Source of the DNA: Lascolabacillus massiliensis
GTDB lineage: Bacteria; Bacteroidota; Bacteroidia; Bacteroidales; Dysgonomonadaceae
Length of the DNA: 64,000 nucleotides
NCBI RefSeq assembly: GCF_001282625.1
Contig: NZ_CTEJ01000002.1
Span: 1,366,501 to 1,430,500, forward strand
Direction of reading: 5' to 3'
Positions 37,401-46,186 of this stretch are shown piece by piece. How positions within the stretch are numbered: the first letter of the stretch is position 1; every line of letters begins with the position of its first letter. The position numbers were made by a program, and so were the translations under genes. Under the pieces are notes generated by a model. It searched no databases. It saw only the letters and a program-made list of their open reading frames with translations, and was not told the DNA's origin.

Positions 37401-37902
37401 GACATATAAGGATTTTGATATGAATATGTTGATTCAGGGGGCATCAGGGCACTCAATTCAATATAAAATGGATGATATATGGGGTTATGGTCGCTATCCT
37501 TCAACTTATGAAAAATATCTTGACCGCTGGCATACTGTTCAACCAGATGCTGATCCATTTAATCCTCAAACTGAGTGGGCATCAGGGTATTGGCCAGCTC
37601 TGAGAAGTTATAATACTTATAATAGCTATACGAGAGATGCTGTTAATACGGCTCGTCAGATAATACCTGGTACTTATGCACGTTTGAAAAGTTTAGAGAT
37701 CGGATATACATTTGAAAAAGATGTATTAGGCAAACTTGGAATTAATAGTTGTCGTGTTTTCATTACAGGCTATAATCTTTTCACAGTATGTAACCCTTTG
37801 TTAAAAGGCGCCGACCCTGAAAAGATTGAAGGAGACTGGAATGCAGGGTTAACTTATCCTTTGATGAGAACATATAATTTTGGGATTAATTTAAACTTTT
37901 AA
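34486..37902 (+). CDS. SusC/RagA family TonB-dependent transporter with N-terminal STN signalling domain
   Basis: The 1138-aa outer-membrane importer for glycan fragments works with the SusD partner downstream. After the signal peptide (to about 26) there is an STN domain at about 28-100 (VLESISMQTGYSLAY, LLTPRNLGYEI). Next come a carboxypeptidase-regulatory-like domain at about 125-195 (IRGVVTDNSGEPIIGANILV), the TonB-box-like LEEVVVVGYGSQKKE near 200, a plug domain (SISIRGYGEPMIVIDG, KDASAAIYGLGAANGVIIVTT) and the barrel. The STN domain marks it as a transducer that signals to a FecR anti-sigma, probably the one at 25828. It leads susC-susD-DUF3823 with 10-base gaps. Confidence 0.95.
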   Translation: MRRIYFEKKIIFLISFLCLSLTISSAQKVSLNMNGENLSKVLESISMQTGYSLAYSKEVVNLDDAVTIRANQEELTNVLDQLLTPRNLGYEISEGKIYILYRKAEEVTKTSVKTLQNQPQRQQIRGVVTDNSGEPIIGANILVTGTSIGTVTDIEGRYSLEVSRGSQLRFSYIGYVDQVFTINNQTILDVVLREDTELLEEVVVVGYGSQKKETLSGSISSITANDITTTKTENLINNIQGKVPGLLIRQMSGEPGTFNNSISIRGYGEPMIVIDGIVRNGTSDLAQINSNDIESISVLKDASAAIYGLGAANGVIIVTTKKGQSGKSSVSYSGLFGVKVPTAIEPTVDAVTYYKLANEINKNDKQPITYSDDFIQKYINHEPGYTDFNWYDLFMKDYTVSNSHNVSVRGGTDKIRYFTSLGYDDDEGLLASNIQYYKRFNLRGTITANLTDDLEMNFSTSARIDDTRRTREDFIWNYKTLLVNERGKGWHTIDNEQHYTDLAPESKNIAALTDPDVDGYNLFKNRRYQTTVDLVYKFPTIKGLTAGITGAYDYSTWYAQSLQKSYGLYDYYTDEFSKTFGTDNIRNQMQMQQRVYGRAQLNYTNSFGNHNLNGTFVTEFNKSRGDYLSGGRDYKELFTKDILDQGSASSATNSGNRNLQAEAAYLARVNYDYSGKYLVELIGRYDGTYRYAPGKRWAFFPSVSIGWRISEESFIKDNFAAISNLKIRASYGETGTNTGSAFQYIPGFSNSGVYSFNGSSVTTGMSSNMLVSDKLTWMTSLTKNIGLDIDLWQGKLSGNIDVFERRNTGILASRQQTIPTDLLGASFSQENLNSNRNFGIELGLSHRNKVNKDFSYTVGLNYTYARLQNLHVEGSSNYNTSMSIWQNSNENRYVGRHTGTFYTLAGGSYTSLADYENAPLHNTSIGNSMMLPGSWIIEDLNGDGVIDGNDRSYNHWNVGLNPPLQFGLTYSMTYKDFDMNMLIQGASGHSIQYKMDDIWGYGRYPSTYEKYLDRWHTVQPDADPFNPQTEWASGYWPALRSYNTYNSYTRDAVNTARQIIPGTYARLKSLEIGYTFEKDVLGKLGINSCRVFITGYNLFTVCNPLLKGADPEKIEGDWNAGLTYPLMRTYNFGINLNF

Positions 37903-37912
37903 ATGATTTGTC

Positions 37913-39877
37913 ATGAAAAAATTACTTAACATATTAATGATATTTTCAATAATATCAACACTCATGTCTTGTGATAGTATGTTCGATGATATCGAACCAT
38001 TAGATAAAGTTTCGGGAGAAGACCTTCTTGCTAACCCTGCAGGATTGAATACACTACTTGCAAATATTTATTATAATATTCCAATAGAAGACTTTAATTA
38101 TAGATTTAATGTAGGATTCAATCGCCGCGGTTGGGGCGGTGGTATGGCTGATGTTTCAGCAGTAGAGCTATTTACAGACAATGCAGGCAGATCTAGCGGT
38201 ACAGGTATTGGTGCAAATATTGGTGCAAATTACTGGCCATATAGTGAACTTAGATCTATAAATCAGTTAATGGAGAATTTAGAGGTGGTAAAAGAAAATG
38301 GAACTATCTCTGAGGATCAGTACAATAAACTAAAAAGTGAAGCTCACTTTGCAAGAGCTTATATGTATTTTGGACTTGTTAAACGTAAAGGGGGCGTTCC
38401 TATCATAACAGAAACACTTGATAAATATTACGATGGTGGTGAAAGTCTTGGACTTTATGTTCCGCGCAGCACAGAAGTAGAGACTTGGGATTTTGTATTG
38501 GAAGAATGTGATAAAGCAGCTCAATATTTACCTGAAGAACTCAATCCTCAGGATGGCGTTTACAGAGCATCCAAATATGCTGCATTGGCCTTGAAATCAA
38601 GAGTAGCACTTCACGCAGCATCATTGGCTAAATATTGGAATAGAGCTCCTCTGTCATCTACTTCGGAAGCAGTATCCAAAAACTTGGTTGGACTGGACAG
38701 CTCATTGGCAGAAAAATACTATAAAGCATGTATTGATGCAAGTGAAGCTATAATAAACAGTGGAAAGTACGCTTTATATATGCCAAATCCATCTTCTCCT
38801 GAAGAAGCAGCCACCAACTATTATCAGTTGTTCCAGACTACTTCAACTCCTGAATTTATCTTTGGTAAAGCATTTGCTGGTGAAACACAAGGTTCAAGCC
38901 ATAATTTTGACAACTTCTATTCTCCTCACCAGGCAGCCACAGGCTTCCATAAAGATACCAGATATAGCATTATGCTTGACCTTGTTGATGTTTATGAAGA
39001 TCTTAACAGTAATGGTGAAAGTGCTCCTGTGAAGACAAGAACCGATGGTTTAGAAAATCAATACATTGCAGATCCTACCAATTTCAATGTTAATCTTCCA
39101 TTTATAAAGTATGAAGATCCTATAGAAATCTTTAAGAATAAAGATCCACGTTTCCATGCAAGTATACTTTATAACGGAAGTAAGTTTAGAGATACTGAAA
39201 TATTGATACAAGCAGGATTGATTGATCAGAATGGTGGTATACATGTATATACAAATGATAATTTCCCTGGAAAAGATGGAAAATCATACTGGTCGTTAGG
39301 AACTGAATCAGGTGCACAGGCTACAGGATTTTTCGGGATGGATAACTCAGACAACACAAATTACACTACAACTGGCTTTACAATCAGAAAATTCTTAACA
39401 GATGGACCGGCTCCATTATCAAGAGAAAATGGAAGCTCTACTGTACCATGGATTGATTTCAGACTGGCTGAGATTTATCTGAACTATGCGGAAGCTGTTG
39501 TGGAAAGTGGTCAGGGTAATGCAGCAAAAGCAGAGCAATATTTAAATGATATACGTCACCGTGCCGGATTACCAAACAATGTGGCATTAACACTTGAGAA
39601 TGTGAAGAAAGAACGTAGAGTTGAGCTTGCATTTGAGAATCACAGAATGTGGGATTTAGTTAGATGGAGAGAATTTCATACTATATTCCCTAATAGCAAT
39701 AAAAGGCATGCATTACTTCCAATTTTGGATTTAAGAGAAGAACAACCAAAGTATATCTTCGTTCGTGCAAACTGGATTCATGATGAAAGAGGTGGAGGTC
39801 AGACATTTAACCCTTCAAGCTATTATCAGTCAATTCCAAATACAAATATTAACAAGTTGGTTCCCAATAATTTTTAA
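37913..39877 (+). CDS. SusD/RagB family surface glycan-binding lipoprotein
   Basis: The 654-aa lipoprotein (signal ending LMSC, Cys20) acts as the lid and glycan receptor of the SusC channel. It shows the SusD N-terminal region with LLANIYYNIPIEDF, TPR-like helices (KSEAHFARAYMYFGLVKRKGGVPII, SKYAALALKSRVALHAASLAK) and the typical C-terminal RHRAGLPNN, ERRVELAFENHRMWDLVRW. It is long for the family (usually 500-600 aa). The binding specificity cannot be read from sequence. Confidence 0.95.
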   Translation: MKKLLNILMIFSIISTLMSCDSMFDDIEPLDKVSGEDLLANPAGLNTLLANIYYNIPIEDFNYRFNVGFNRRGWGGGMADVSAVELFTDNAGRSSGTGIGANIGANYWPYSELRSINQLMENLEVVKENGTISEDQYNKLKSEAHFARAYMYFGLVKRKGGVPIITETLDKYYDGGESLGLYVPRSTEVETWDFVLEECDKAAQYLPEELNPQDGVYRASKYAALALKSRVALHAASLAKYWNRAPLSSTSEAVSKNLVGLDSSLAEKYYKACIDASEAIINSGKYALYMPNPSSPEEAATNYYQLFQTTSTPEFIFGKAFAGETQGSSHNFDNFYSPHQAATGFHKDTRYSIMLDLVDVYEDLNSNGESAPVKTRTDGLENQYIADPTNFNVNLPFIKYEDPIEIFKNKDPRFHASILYNGSKFRDTEILIQAGLIDQNGGIHVYTNDNFPGKDGKSYWSLGTESGAQATGFFGMDNSDNTNYTTTGFTIRKFLTDGPAPLSRENGSSTVPWIDFRLAEIYLNYAEAVVESGQGNAAKAEQYLNDIRHRAGLPNNVALTLENVKKERRVELAFENHRMWDLVRWREFHTIFPNSNKRHALLPILDLREEQPKYIFVRANWIHDERGGGQTFNPSSYYQSIPNTNINKLVPNNF

Positions 39878-39887
39878 ATAGAATATT

Positions 39888-40613
39888 ATGAATAATAAAT
39901 TAATACTGTTGTCTGTGTTGTTATGCTTTTTTACATCTTGCGAGATAGACAACTATGAAGAGCCAAACGCAGAAGTTCATGGTTACTTTTATGATTCAAA
40001 GGATGGTAAAACATTGATAGGTACTGATATTATTGATGGTAATTCAATTGGAGTATATGAGCAAGGATTCGCCAGTGAAGCAAGGCAAACATGGTATGTT
40101 GATAATACAGGAGAATATCTGAATAAGAGAGTATTTGCAGCAACTTATAGGGTTGAGTTTATCAATACTAACTTTTATCCTTATGAAGGGGATCAAATGT
40201 GGACTGTCAAGAAAGGAAAAAACGAACGTGATTTCAAAGTAACACCATATATCCGCATAAATGATGCATCTATTACCTATGATGCAACTACTGATCAGAT
40301 TATTGCAAAATGTAAACTTGAGGCTGGAGGTGATGATATAACTCTGAACCAGATAAGACTGTTTGTATTTACTGATAAATGGGTTGGAAATCGTATTAAC
40401 AGTGGTATTCAAGGAGCTGCAGTTATAAATGGTGGTGGCCAGCCTATCGACCCTACAAAAGAGTATACATTAACTATTAACCGTAAGGATAATCCGGATT
40501 TCTTTAAATATTCAAGGAACTACTATTTCAGAATAGGAGCTCGTGGCCAGGGGCCAAGTAAATATGGTACAATCAGGCATAATTACTCTCCTTTGGTTGT
40601 AATTAAAATATAA
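39888..40613 (+). CDS. DUF3823-type lipoprotein of the SusCD unit
   Basis: The 241-aa lipoprotein (signal ending FFTSC) has two beta domains. An N-terminal one resembles a carboxypeptidase-regulatory/Ig-like fold (NAEVHGYFYDSKDGKTL). The C-terminal one contains RINDASITYDATTDQIIAKC and RIGARGQGPSKYGTIRHNYS. The pattern fits the DUF3823 family, which commonly follows SusCD genes and is presumed to be a surface glycan-binding protein. It is 10 bases after susD and is followed by a strong terminator. Confidence 0.82.
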   Translation: MNNKLILLSVLLCFFTSCEIDNYEEPNAEVHGYFYDSKDGKTLIGTDIIDGNSIGVYEQGFASEARQTWYVDNTGEYLNKRVFAATYRVEFINTNFYPYEGDQMWTVKKGKNERDFKVTPYIRINDASITYDATTDQIIAKCKLEAGGDDITLNQIRLFVFTDKWVGNRINSGIQGAAVINGGGQPIDPTKEYTLTINRKDNPDFFKYSRNYYFRIGARGQGPSKYGTIRHNYSPLVVIKI

Positions 40614-40624
40614 TTGTATTTAGT

Positions 40625-40665
40625 TGTGTATAATCGCTATTTATATAGCGATTATACACATTTTT
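40625..40665 (+). terminator. Terminator between the SusCD unit and the enzyme genes
   Basis: A perfect 16-base stem (TGTGTATAATCGCTAT with ATAGCGATTATACACA), 4-base loop, then TTTTT. No promoter is obvious between it and the next gene at 40713, so enzyme expression may depend on read-through. Confidence 0.9.
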
Positions 40666-40712
40666 CTACCTTTCTCACACCTTCTTCTTAAACCCATAAA
40701 TAAGTTAGTGCA

Positions 40713-43700
40713 ATGAAAAAAACACTCTTTTCTCTAATATTTTCATTTCTTTTTAGTTTTAATATCTTTCCTGTTGATCAAAGTTCGGTATATACACAAA
40801 AACCTGAAGACCCCGAAGCTTTTTATTTTTCCACAGAAAATTATGGTTTCAAAGATGGTGAAGATGTGACGGTTGCTCTTCAGAGCGCAATAAACCAATT
40901 GAAACGCGAGAAAAATTTCGGGATTTTGTTTGTACCGGAGGGAAAGTATAGAATAAGTAATACTGTATACATTCCCAACGCAATCCGAGTTATTGGTTAT
41001 GGTAAAAACAGGCCAGAGTTTATATTAACCAAAAGCTCCCCGGGTTTCCAAGAGGAGGTGCCGAACGATAAAGGTAAATCCAAGTATATGTTTTGGTTCA
41101 CCGGTAGTATAGTAGAGGAAAATCAACGACCAAGAGATGCTGGTGCAGGTACTTTCTATAGTGCCATGTCAAATATTAATATAAGAATTGAGGACGGAAA
41201 CCCTCACGCAGTTGCATTAAGAACACATTATGCACAGCACAGCTTTGTAAGCCATATGAGTATCTATATTGGAAAAGGAAAAGCTGGAATATTTGACATA
41301 GGTAACGAAATGGAAAATCTTGCTTTTTATGGTGGTGATTATGGTATTTACACGACAAAAGCTTCTCCAGGATGGCCGGTTATGATGGTAGATTCATATT
41401 TTGAAGGCCAAAGAAAAGCTGCCTTACACTGCCAGGAGTCAGGCTTAGCTTTTGTTAATCTACAAGTGAAAAATGTTCCTACAGTAATAGAAATAGAGTC
41501 AAATTATGCTGATAGGTTAATGCTTGAAAATTGCAGATTTGAAAATGTAAACGGACCTGCATTTATTATTAGCAATGAGAACAATAGTAATAATCAGATA
41601 TCATTACGTAATGTTGACTGTATAAAGGTGCCTCTATTAGCATACTACAGGAGAAGTGGTGAATATACAAAAGTTGATCATTCTAAATATAAAATTAAAG
41701 AATACGACCACGGTCTGCAAATGACATCAATGGTTGCTGAGCCTGAATACCAGACTTTGTATAATATTGAACCTATAGATATCGTATCAGATGTCGTTAA
41801 TAAAGAAATACCAAGGTTGCCTGAAATGAGCAAATGGGTGAATATCAGAGATCTAGGGGCTATTGGTGATGGTGAAATTGATGATACCAAAGTATTTCAG
41901 GATGCAATTGATAATTATGATTATATATATGTACCTCAAGGTTGTTATATAATTTCAGAGACCCTCAAGATGAGAGATAATACCTGTTTAATTGGTTTAC
42001 ATCCAATGGGAACACAATTGAAACTTAAAGAGAGTACTCCTGCTTTTAGTGGTTTTGGTGGACCGATTGCTCTTTTAGAATCGTCAAAAGGAGGGTTAAA
42101 TATTTTAAATGGAATTGGAATCAACACAGGTGGAATAAATTATAGGGCAGTTGGTTTAAAATGGATGGCAAATGCAGACTCATATGTGAATGATGTTAAG
42201 TTTGTAGGTGGCCACGGAACAATGCGTAAGCCGGTTGTTACTCAAAGACCACCTCAAGGGACAGATTTCTCAGGCAGACCAACTGTAAGTTCTCCTGATA
42301 GTCCTATATATCAATCAGGGAAAGATATGGCATGGGATAACCAATACTGGAGTTTATGGGTAAATGAGGGTGGAGGTACTTTTAAAGATATATGGACAGC
42401 AAGTACATATTCAGCCAATGGTGTATATGTAAGCAATACCTCTGTACCAGGAAAGATCTATGCAATGTCGGTAGAGCATCATGTTAGAAATGAAGCAACC
42501 TTTAAAAACATATCAAACTGGAAAATTTACTGCCTGCAAACAGAAGAAGAGAGTGTTGAAAGTACGGAGTGCCAACCTATAGAACTGATAAACTGCAAGA
42601 ATGTAGTATTTGCAAACCTATACATGTTTCGTGTAATCCGCGTAAATGAACCTTATCACAGCTCTGTACGAGTATGGGATTGCGAAAATATTAAAATGCT
42701 AAATGTGCATAATTATGCTCAGACGAAATTCACAAACAACGTTACTATATACGATATAAATAAAAATATTGATGTTCGTCCATGGGAACTACAGAAAATT
42801 ATCATAACCGGAAATGAACCATCTAACAGACAAAGTGTAAGTGTTGGTGATGAAGCAATTGAGCTGGCTTCAGGGTTCGATTTCGTAGAAGGAATAACAA
42901 GTGACAGTAAAGGGAATGTATATTTCAGTGAAAACCGTATGCGTCGAATTTATAAATGGTCGGCAGATACAAAATCTCTCACTCTTTTAGTTGATTTCCC
43001 ATGGAAACCAATTAACCTAGCAGTAGACTCAGAAGATAATCTGCTTGTATCATTCAGATATGATACACAGCCTGGACACAAGATTGATGGAGTTCCAGAG
43101 TCAGAGTTTATTAAAGAGCTTCCTGATAGAACTGGGACATCTTTTAGTGGATGGGGTAATTCAGGATTTGCGGTAAGATTCTATTCAATAAATCCAGATA
43201 ACCCTGAAGAAACAATAGAATTACTGCCTTTAGTAGATATGGGATCAATTGAAAATGTGTATAAAGCATTATATGTTTCAAATAAATGGAGAGATTTCCA
43301 TGATTTCAACAATGTAACAGTTTTAGTACCTGAGAAATGTTTTGTGGCTCCTGATAAAAAAACAATTATTCCTCAATTATATGATCTTGCCAGAAGTTCT
43401 TCTCTACTAGAAGCATTCCCGGGAAAACCATTTTATACATCAGATGAATATGATCGCAGAATTGTAAAAATGGATGTAGCAGCAAATGGGATACTATCAA
43501 ATTTAACCTATTTTGTTGAATGGGGAGAGTTTGGTTTAACAATAGATGATAATGGAGATGTATATGTAGCGGACGGGCATATTTTAGTCTTTGATAATAA
43601 AGGGGATATTAAAAGAATAATAAAAGTGCCCGAACGCCCTTCAACAATTAAGTTTGGGGGAAAGGATAACAAGGAGCTCTTTATTACAGGAAGATCTAAG

Positions 43701-43727
43701 TTTTTCAAAGTTGATGTAAATTTATAA
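40713..43727 (+). CDS. Secreted double beta-helix / beta-propeller protein A (Pectate_lyase_3-like, GH28/GH55-like)
   Basis: The 1004-aa protein has a signal peptide and three modules. Two right-handed beta-helices of the Pectate_lyase_3 type lie at about 40-340 (ALQSAINQLKREKNFGILFV, PEGKYRISNTVYIP) and about 372-660 (DLGAIGDGEIDDTKVFQDAI, VPQGCYIISETLKM). A beta-propeller of SMP-30/NHL type follows from about 715 (GITSDSKGNVYFSENRMRRIY). Two tandem helices of this type occur in GH55 exo-beta-1,3-glucanases, but the propeller is not part of that family and I cannot identify catalytic residues. It is strongly similar to the protein at 46187. Probable polysaccharide-active enzyme; the activity is unknown. 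Confidence 0.78.
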   Translation: MKKTLFSLIFSFLFSFNIFPVDQSSVYTQKPEDPEAFYFSTENYGFKDGEDVTVALQSAINQLKREKNFGILFVPEGKYRISNTVYIPNAIRVIGYGKNRPEFILTKSSPGFQEEVPNDKGKSKYMFWFTGSIVEENQRPRDAGAGTFYSAMSNINIRIEDGNPHAVALRTHYAQHSFVSHMSIYIGKGKAGIFDIGNEMENLAFYGGDYGIYTTKASPGWPVMMVDSYFEGQRKAALHCQESGLAFVNLQVKNVPTVIEIESNYADRLMLENCRFENVNGPAFIISNENNSNNQISLRNVDCIKVPLLAYYRRSGEYTKVDHSKYKIKEYDHGLQMTSMVAEPEYQTLYNIEPIDIVSDVVNKEIPRLPEMSKWVNIRDLGAIGDGEIDDTKVFQDAIDNYDYIYVPQGCYIISETLKMRDNTCLIGLHPMGTQLKLKESTPAFSGFGGPIALLESSKGGLNILNGIGINTGGINYRAVGLKWMANADSYVNDVKFVGGHGTMRKPVVTQRPPQGTDFSGRPTVSSPDSPIYQSGKDMAWDNQYWSLWVNEGGGTFKDIWTASTYSANGVYVSNTSVPGKIYAMSVEHHVRNEATFKNISNWKIYCLQTEEESVESTECQPIELINCKNVVFANLYMFRVIRVNEPYHSSVRVWDCENIKMLNVHNYAQTKFTNNVTIYDINKNIDVRPWELQKIIITGNEPSNRQSVSVGDEAIELASGFDFVEGITSDSKGNVYFSENRMRRIYKWSADTKSLTLLVDFPWKPINLAVDSEDNLLVSFRYDTQPGHKIDGVPESEFIKELPDRTGTSFSGWGNSGFAVRFYSINPDNPEETIELLPLVDMGSIENVYKALYVSNKWRDFHDFNNVTVLVPEKCFVAPDKKTIIPQLYDLARSSSLLEAFPGKPFYTSDEYDRRIVKMDVAANGILSNLTYFVEWGEFGLTIDDNGDVYVADGHILVFDNKGDIKRIIKVPERPSTIKFGGKDNKELFITGRSKFFKVDVNL

Positions 43728-43806
43728 ACTCTGTTATTTTATATTGTAAACTATTTATAATAAGTCATATAAGAATTATTTTAGGATCAATTTTAAATTA
43801 AAAATA

Positions 43807-46146
43807 ATGAGAAAACTATTTTTATACATTATTTCTCTTCTTTTCATTTTTTTCTGTACATCTTCTAAACCGTCCTCAATAGATGTAACAACAAATTATT
43901 CAGAGGCGCTCTATAAGCATGTGCCAATGAAGATGGATACTGTAAATAGTTTACAGTATAAATGGGATAACAAAGTAGTTTTAGAATCAATTATTGTTGA
44001 CGGTGCAGAGTCACTCAATAATTGGGAACTATCGTATACAAATGGTGAGAATGTAGGAGTTATTTCACTTTCTTCTGAAAAAGTATTAGAAGGGGAGTCA
44101 TCAATAAAATTTGTATCTCCTACTAAACAGCCTGTTGATTTGGGACCGGGTGGAAGATATTGGGGAAGACAGAATCTGACCAGGAAGTTTGATAATGAAA
44201 ATCTCTCAAAATATAATCGGATTTCTGTAAATATCTATCCTGAGTTTGAAGGATTCAGAAAACTTTACCTCACAATAATCTTGCATAATGGAGATAATGT
44301 GCCAGATGTATATGGTAAAGAGGGATGGCATACCGTTATGCTGGAGAATAATAAATGGAATAAACTGGTTATGGAAATACCTCATCTCCCAAGAAATGAA
44401 GTGAAGGGAATTACAATAAGCTATGGATTACAGGGAAATGAGTTAGACGCGTCTGATACAATTGTATATTACCTGGACAATCTATCTCTTGAAGTAGTTG
44501 AACCTGATTATTATGAGGGTTGGGGAACAGATAAAGAGATTTCATTTACTCACTCCGGATATAATATAGATGATGATAAAATCGCATTCACTTCTCTGTC
44601 AGACAAGAAAAGATTTAAAGTAGTTGACTCTGTATCTAAAAAGGTGGTATTGGAAAAAGATACCCAAAGTGTGTCAACTTATATAGGTGATTTCACTCTA
44701 CTAGACTTTTCAGAACTTAAATCTCCCGGTAATTATAAAATTGTTTATGGTGCTTTAGAATCCAAAAGTTTCAGTATAAATGAAGATGTATGGATTCCAA
44801 TTGTAGAAAAAATTACTAATCAGTTTTATCTGCAGAGATGTGGTTTCGATCAACCGGGTATTCACCTTGAGTGTCATGCTGACTGGTATACAGTATTTAA
44901 TTCAGATACAATTGTAATGGGAGGAGGATGGCACGATGCAGGAGATTTATCACAGTCATACTGGCAGACAGCTAGTGCTACTGCAGCATTTTTCAGACTC
45001 GCCAGATTATATAAAGATGAGAATAAGAGGTTGTCTGACAGATTGATAGAAGAGGGATTGTGGGGTTTGAACTGGCTTCAAAAAAATCGTTTCGAGGGAT
45101 TGGAAGTAATTAATTGGACTACGATGGATAGTTATACCGATGGGAGAATCGGGAACGTCGATGATAAATATATGAAGTTAAATGGTAATGTAAATATAGT
45201 TGATAACTATTATTCTATTATAGCAGATGCAGAAGCCTACTCAATGTTGATTAATACCAATGAAGCTCTTGCAGAACAGACATTTAATAATGCAATTGAC
45301 TATTGGAAACTGTTGTCTGAAAGGGAAATTAATTGGAACACCGAGCGACTCTCAGTTGCATTGCTGGCAGGTACTAAATTATATGATTTAATTCCTACAG
45401 ATGAACTTAAGAAGACTTTAATTGAATACGCTCAATTGCTGATCTCTTTTCAACAAAAAGAGCCCATGGACTGGAGAATTCCTTTAAATGGCTTCTTTTA
45501 CTCTGACAGCAGAAAAGAAAATTTCTTTGGTTATAACCATAGCTGTGTTGCTGCTTCACCAATTTTGGGCTTTGTGGAACTATGTATGTTATTCCCTGAA
45601 GATGAGGATTATGGTAAGTGGTACGAGTCAATCAGATTATATTCAGAATATATAAAAACTATTACAAAATTAACAGGCCCTTATTTAATGATACCGGCAA
45701 ATATCTATAATCTGAAAGGTAATGAAGATGATAAACAGATTGTTAACGGTTACAAACTTGATGATCAGCATTATTTAAGGATGTTTCCCGTTTGGCAGGC
45801 ATTTAGAGGTAATAGCTCAGTTATGTTATCTCCTGCCATCGGAATAGCTTCTGCAAATCGTATATTAAAGGATTCTGAATTGCATAAAATTGCTCTGGCT
45901 CAGTTAGAATGGATGGTAGGTAAAAATCCGTTTAATCAAAGTTTAATGTATGGAGAAGGGTATAACTTCTCTCCTCAGTATGCAGTTTTTACTGGTGATA
46001 TTGTTGGAGGACTACCGGTTGGGATTCTTACAAGGGATAATTTGGATATTCCTTACTGGAAAGCTGCTGTACTGCATAATTATAAAGAATTATGGGGTCA
46101 GCCTGCTTTCAGAATGATGGAGTTAATTGCAATGCTCCATCAGTAA
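43807..46146 (+). CDS. Glycoside hydrolase family 9 protein (endoglucanase-like)
   Basis: The 779-aa protein has an N-terminal export signal, probably a lipoprotein (FFCTSS). A carbohydrate-binding-like beta domain spans about 55-235, and an Ig-like CelD_N domain about 240-330. The alpha-toroid GH9 domain carries MGGGWHDAGDLSQ with the catalytic-base Asp pair at 377 and 380, and LEWMVGKNPFNQS. Glu761 in NYKELWGQPAF stands where the GH9 acid normally is. GH9 enzymes cut beta-1,4-glucans and mixed-linkage or glucosamine-type polymers. It is sandwiched between the two paralogous beta-helix/propeller genes. Confidence 0.9.
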   Translation: MRKLFLYIISLLFIFFCTSSKPSSIDVTTNYSEALYKHVPMKMDTVNSLQYKWDNKVVLESIIVDGAESLNNWELSYTNGENVGVISLSSEKVLEGESSIKFVSPTKQPVDLGPGGRYWGRQNLTRKFDNENLSKYNRISVNIYPEFEGFRKLYLTIILHNGDNVPDVYGKEGWHTVMLENNKWNKLVMEIPHLPRNEVKGITISYGLQGNELDASDTIVYYLDNLSLEVVEPDYYEGWGTDKEISFTHSGYNIDDDKIAFTSLSDKKRFKVVDSVSKKVVLEKDTQSVSTYIGDFTLLDFSELKSPGNYKIVYGALESKSFSINEDVWIPIVEKITNQFYLQRCGFDQPGIHLECHADWYTVFNSDTIVMGGGWHDAGDLSQSYWQTASATAAFFRLARLYKDENKRLSDRLIEEGLWGLNWLQKNRFEGLEVINWTTMDSYTDGRIGNVDDKYMKLNGNVNIVDNYYSIIADAEAYSMLINTNEALAEQTFNNAIDYWKLLSEREINWNTERLSVALLAGTKLYDLIPTDELKKTLIEYAQLLISFQQKEPMDWRIPLNGFFYSDSRKENFFGYNHSCVAASPILGFVELCMLFPEDEDYGKWYESIRLYSEYIKTITKLTGPYLMIPANIYNLKGNEDDKQIVNGYKLDDQHYLRMFPVWQAFRGNSSVMLSPAIGIASANRILKDSELHKIALAQLEWMVGKNPFNQSLMYGEGYNFSPQYAVFTGDIVGGLPVGILTRDNLDIPYWKAAVLHNYKELWGQPAFRMMELIAMLHQ

Positions 46147-46186
46147 AATTAGTATAATTCAGAAATCAAATAATTACATCTTTAAT

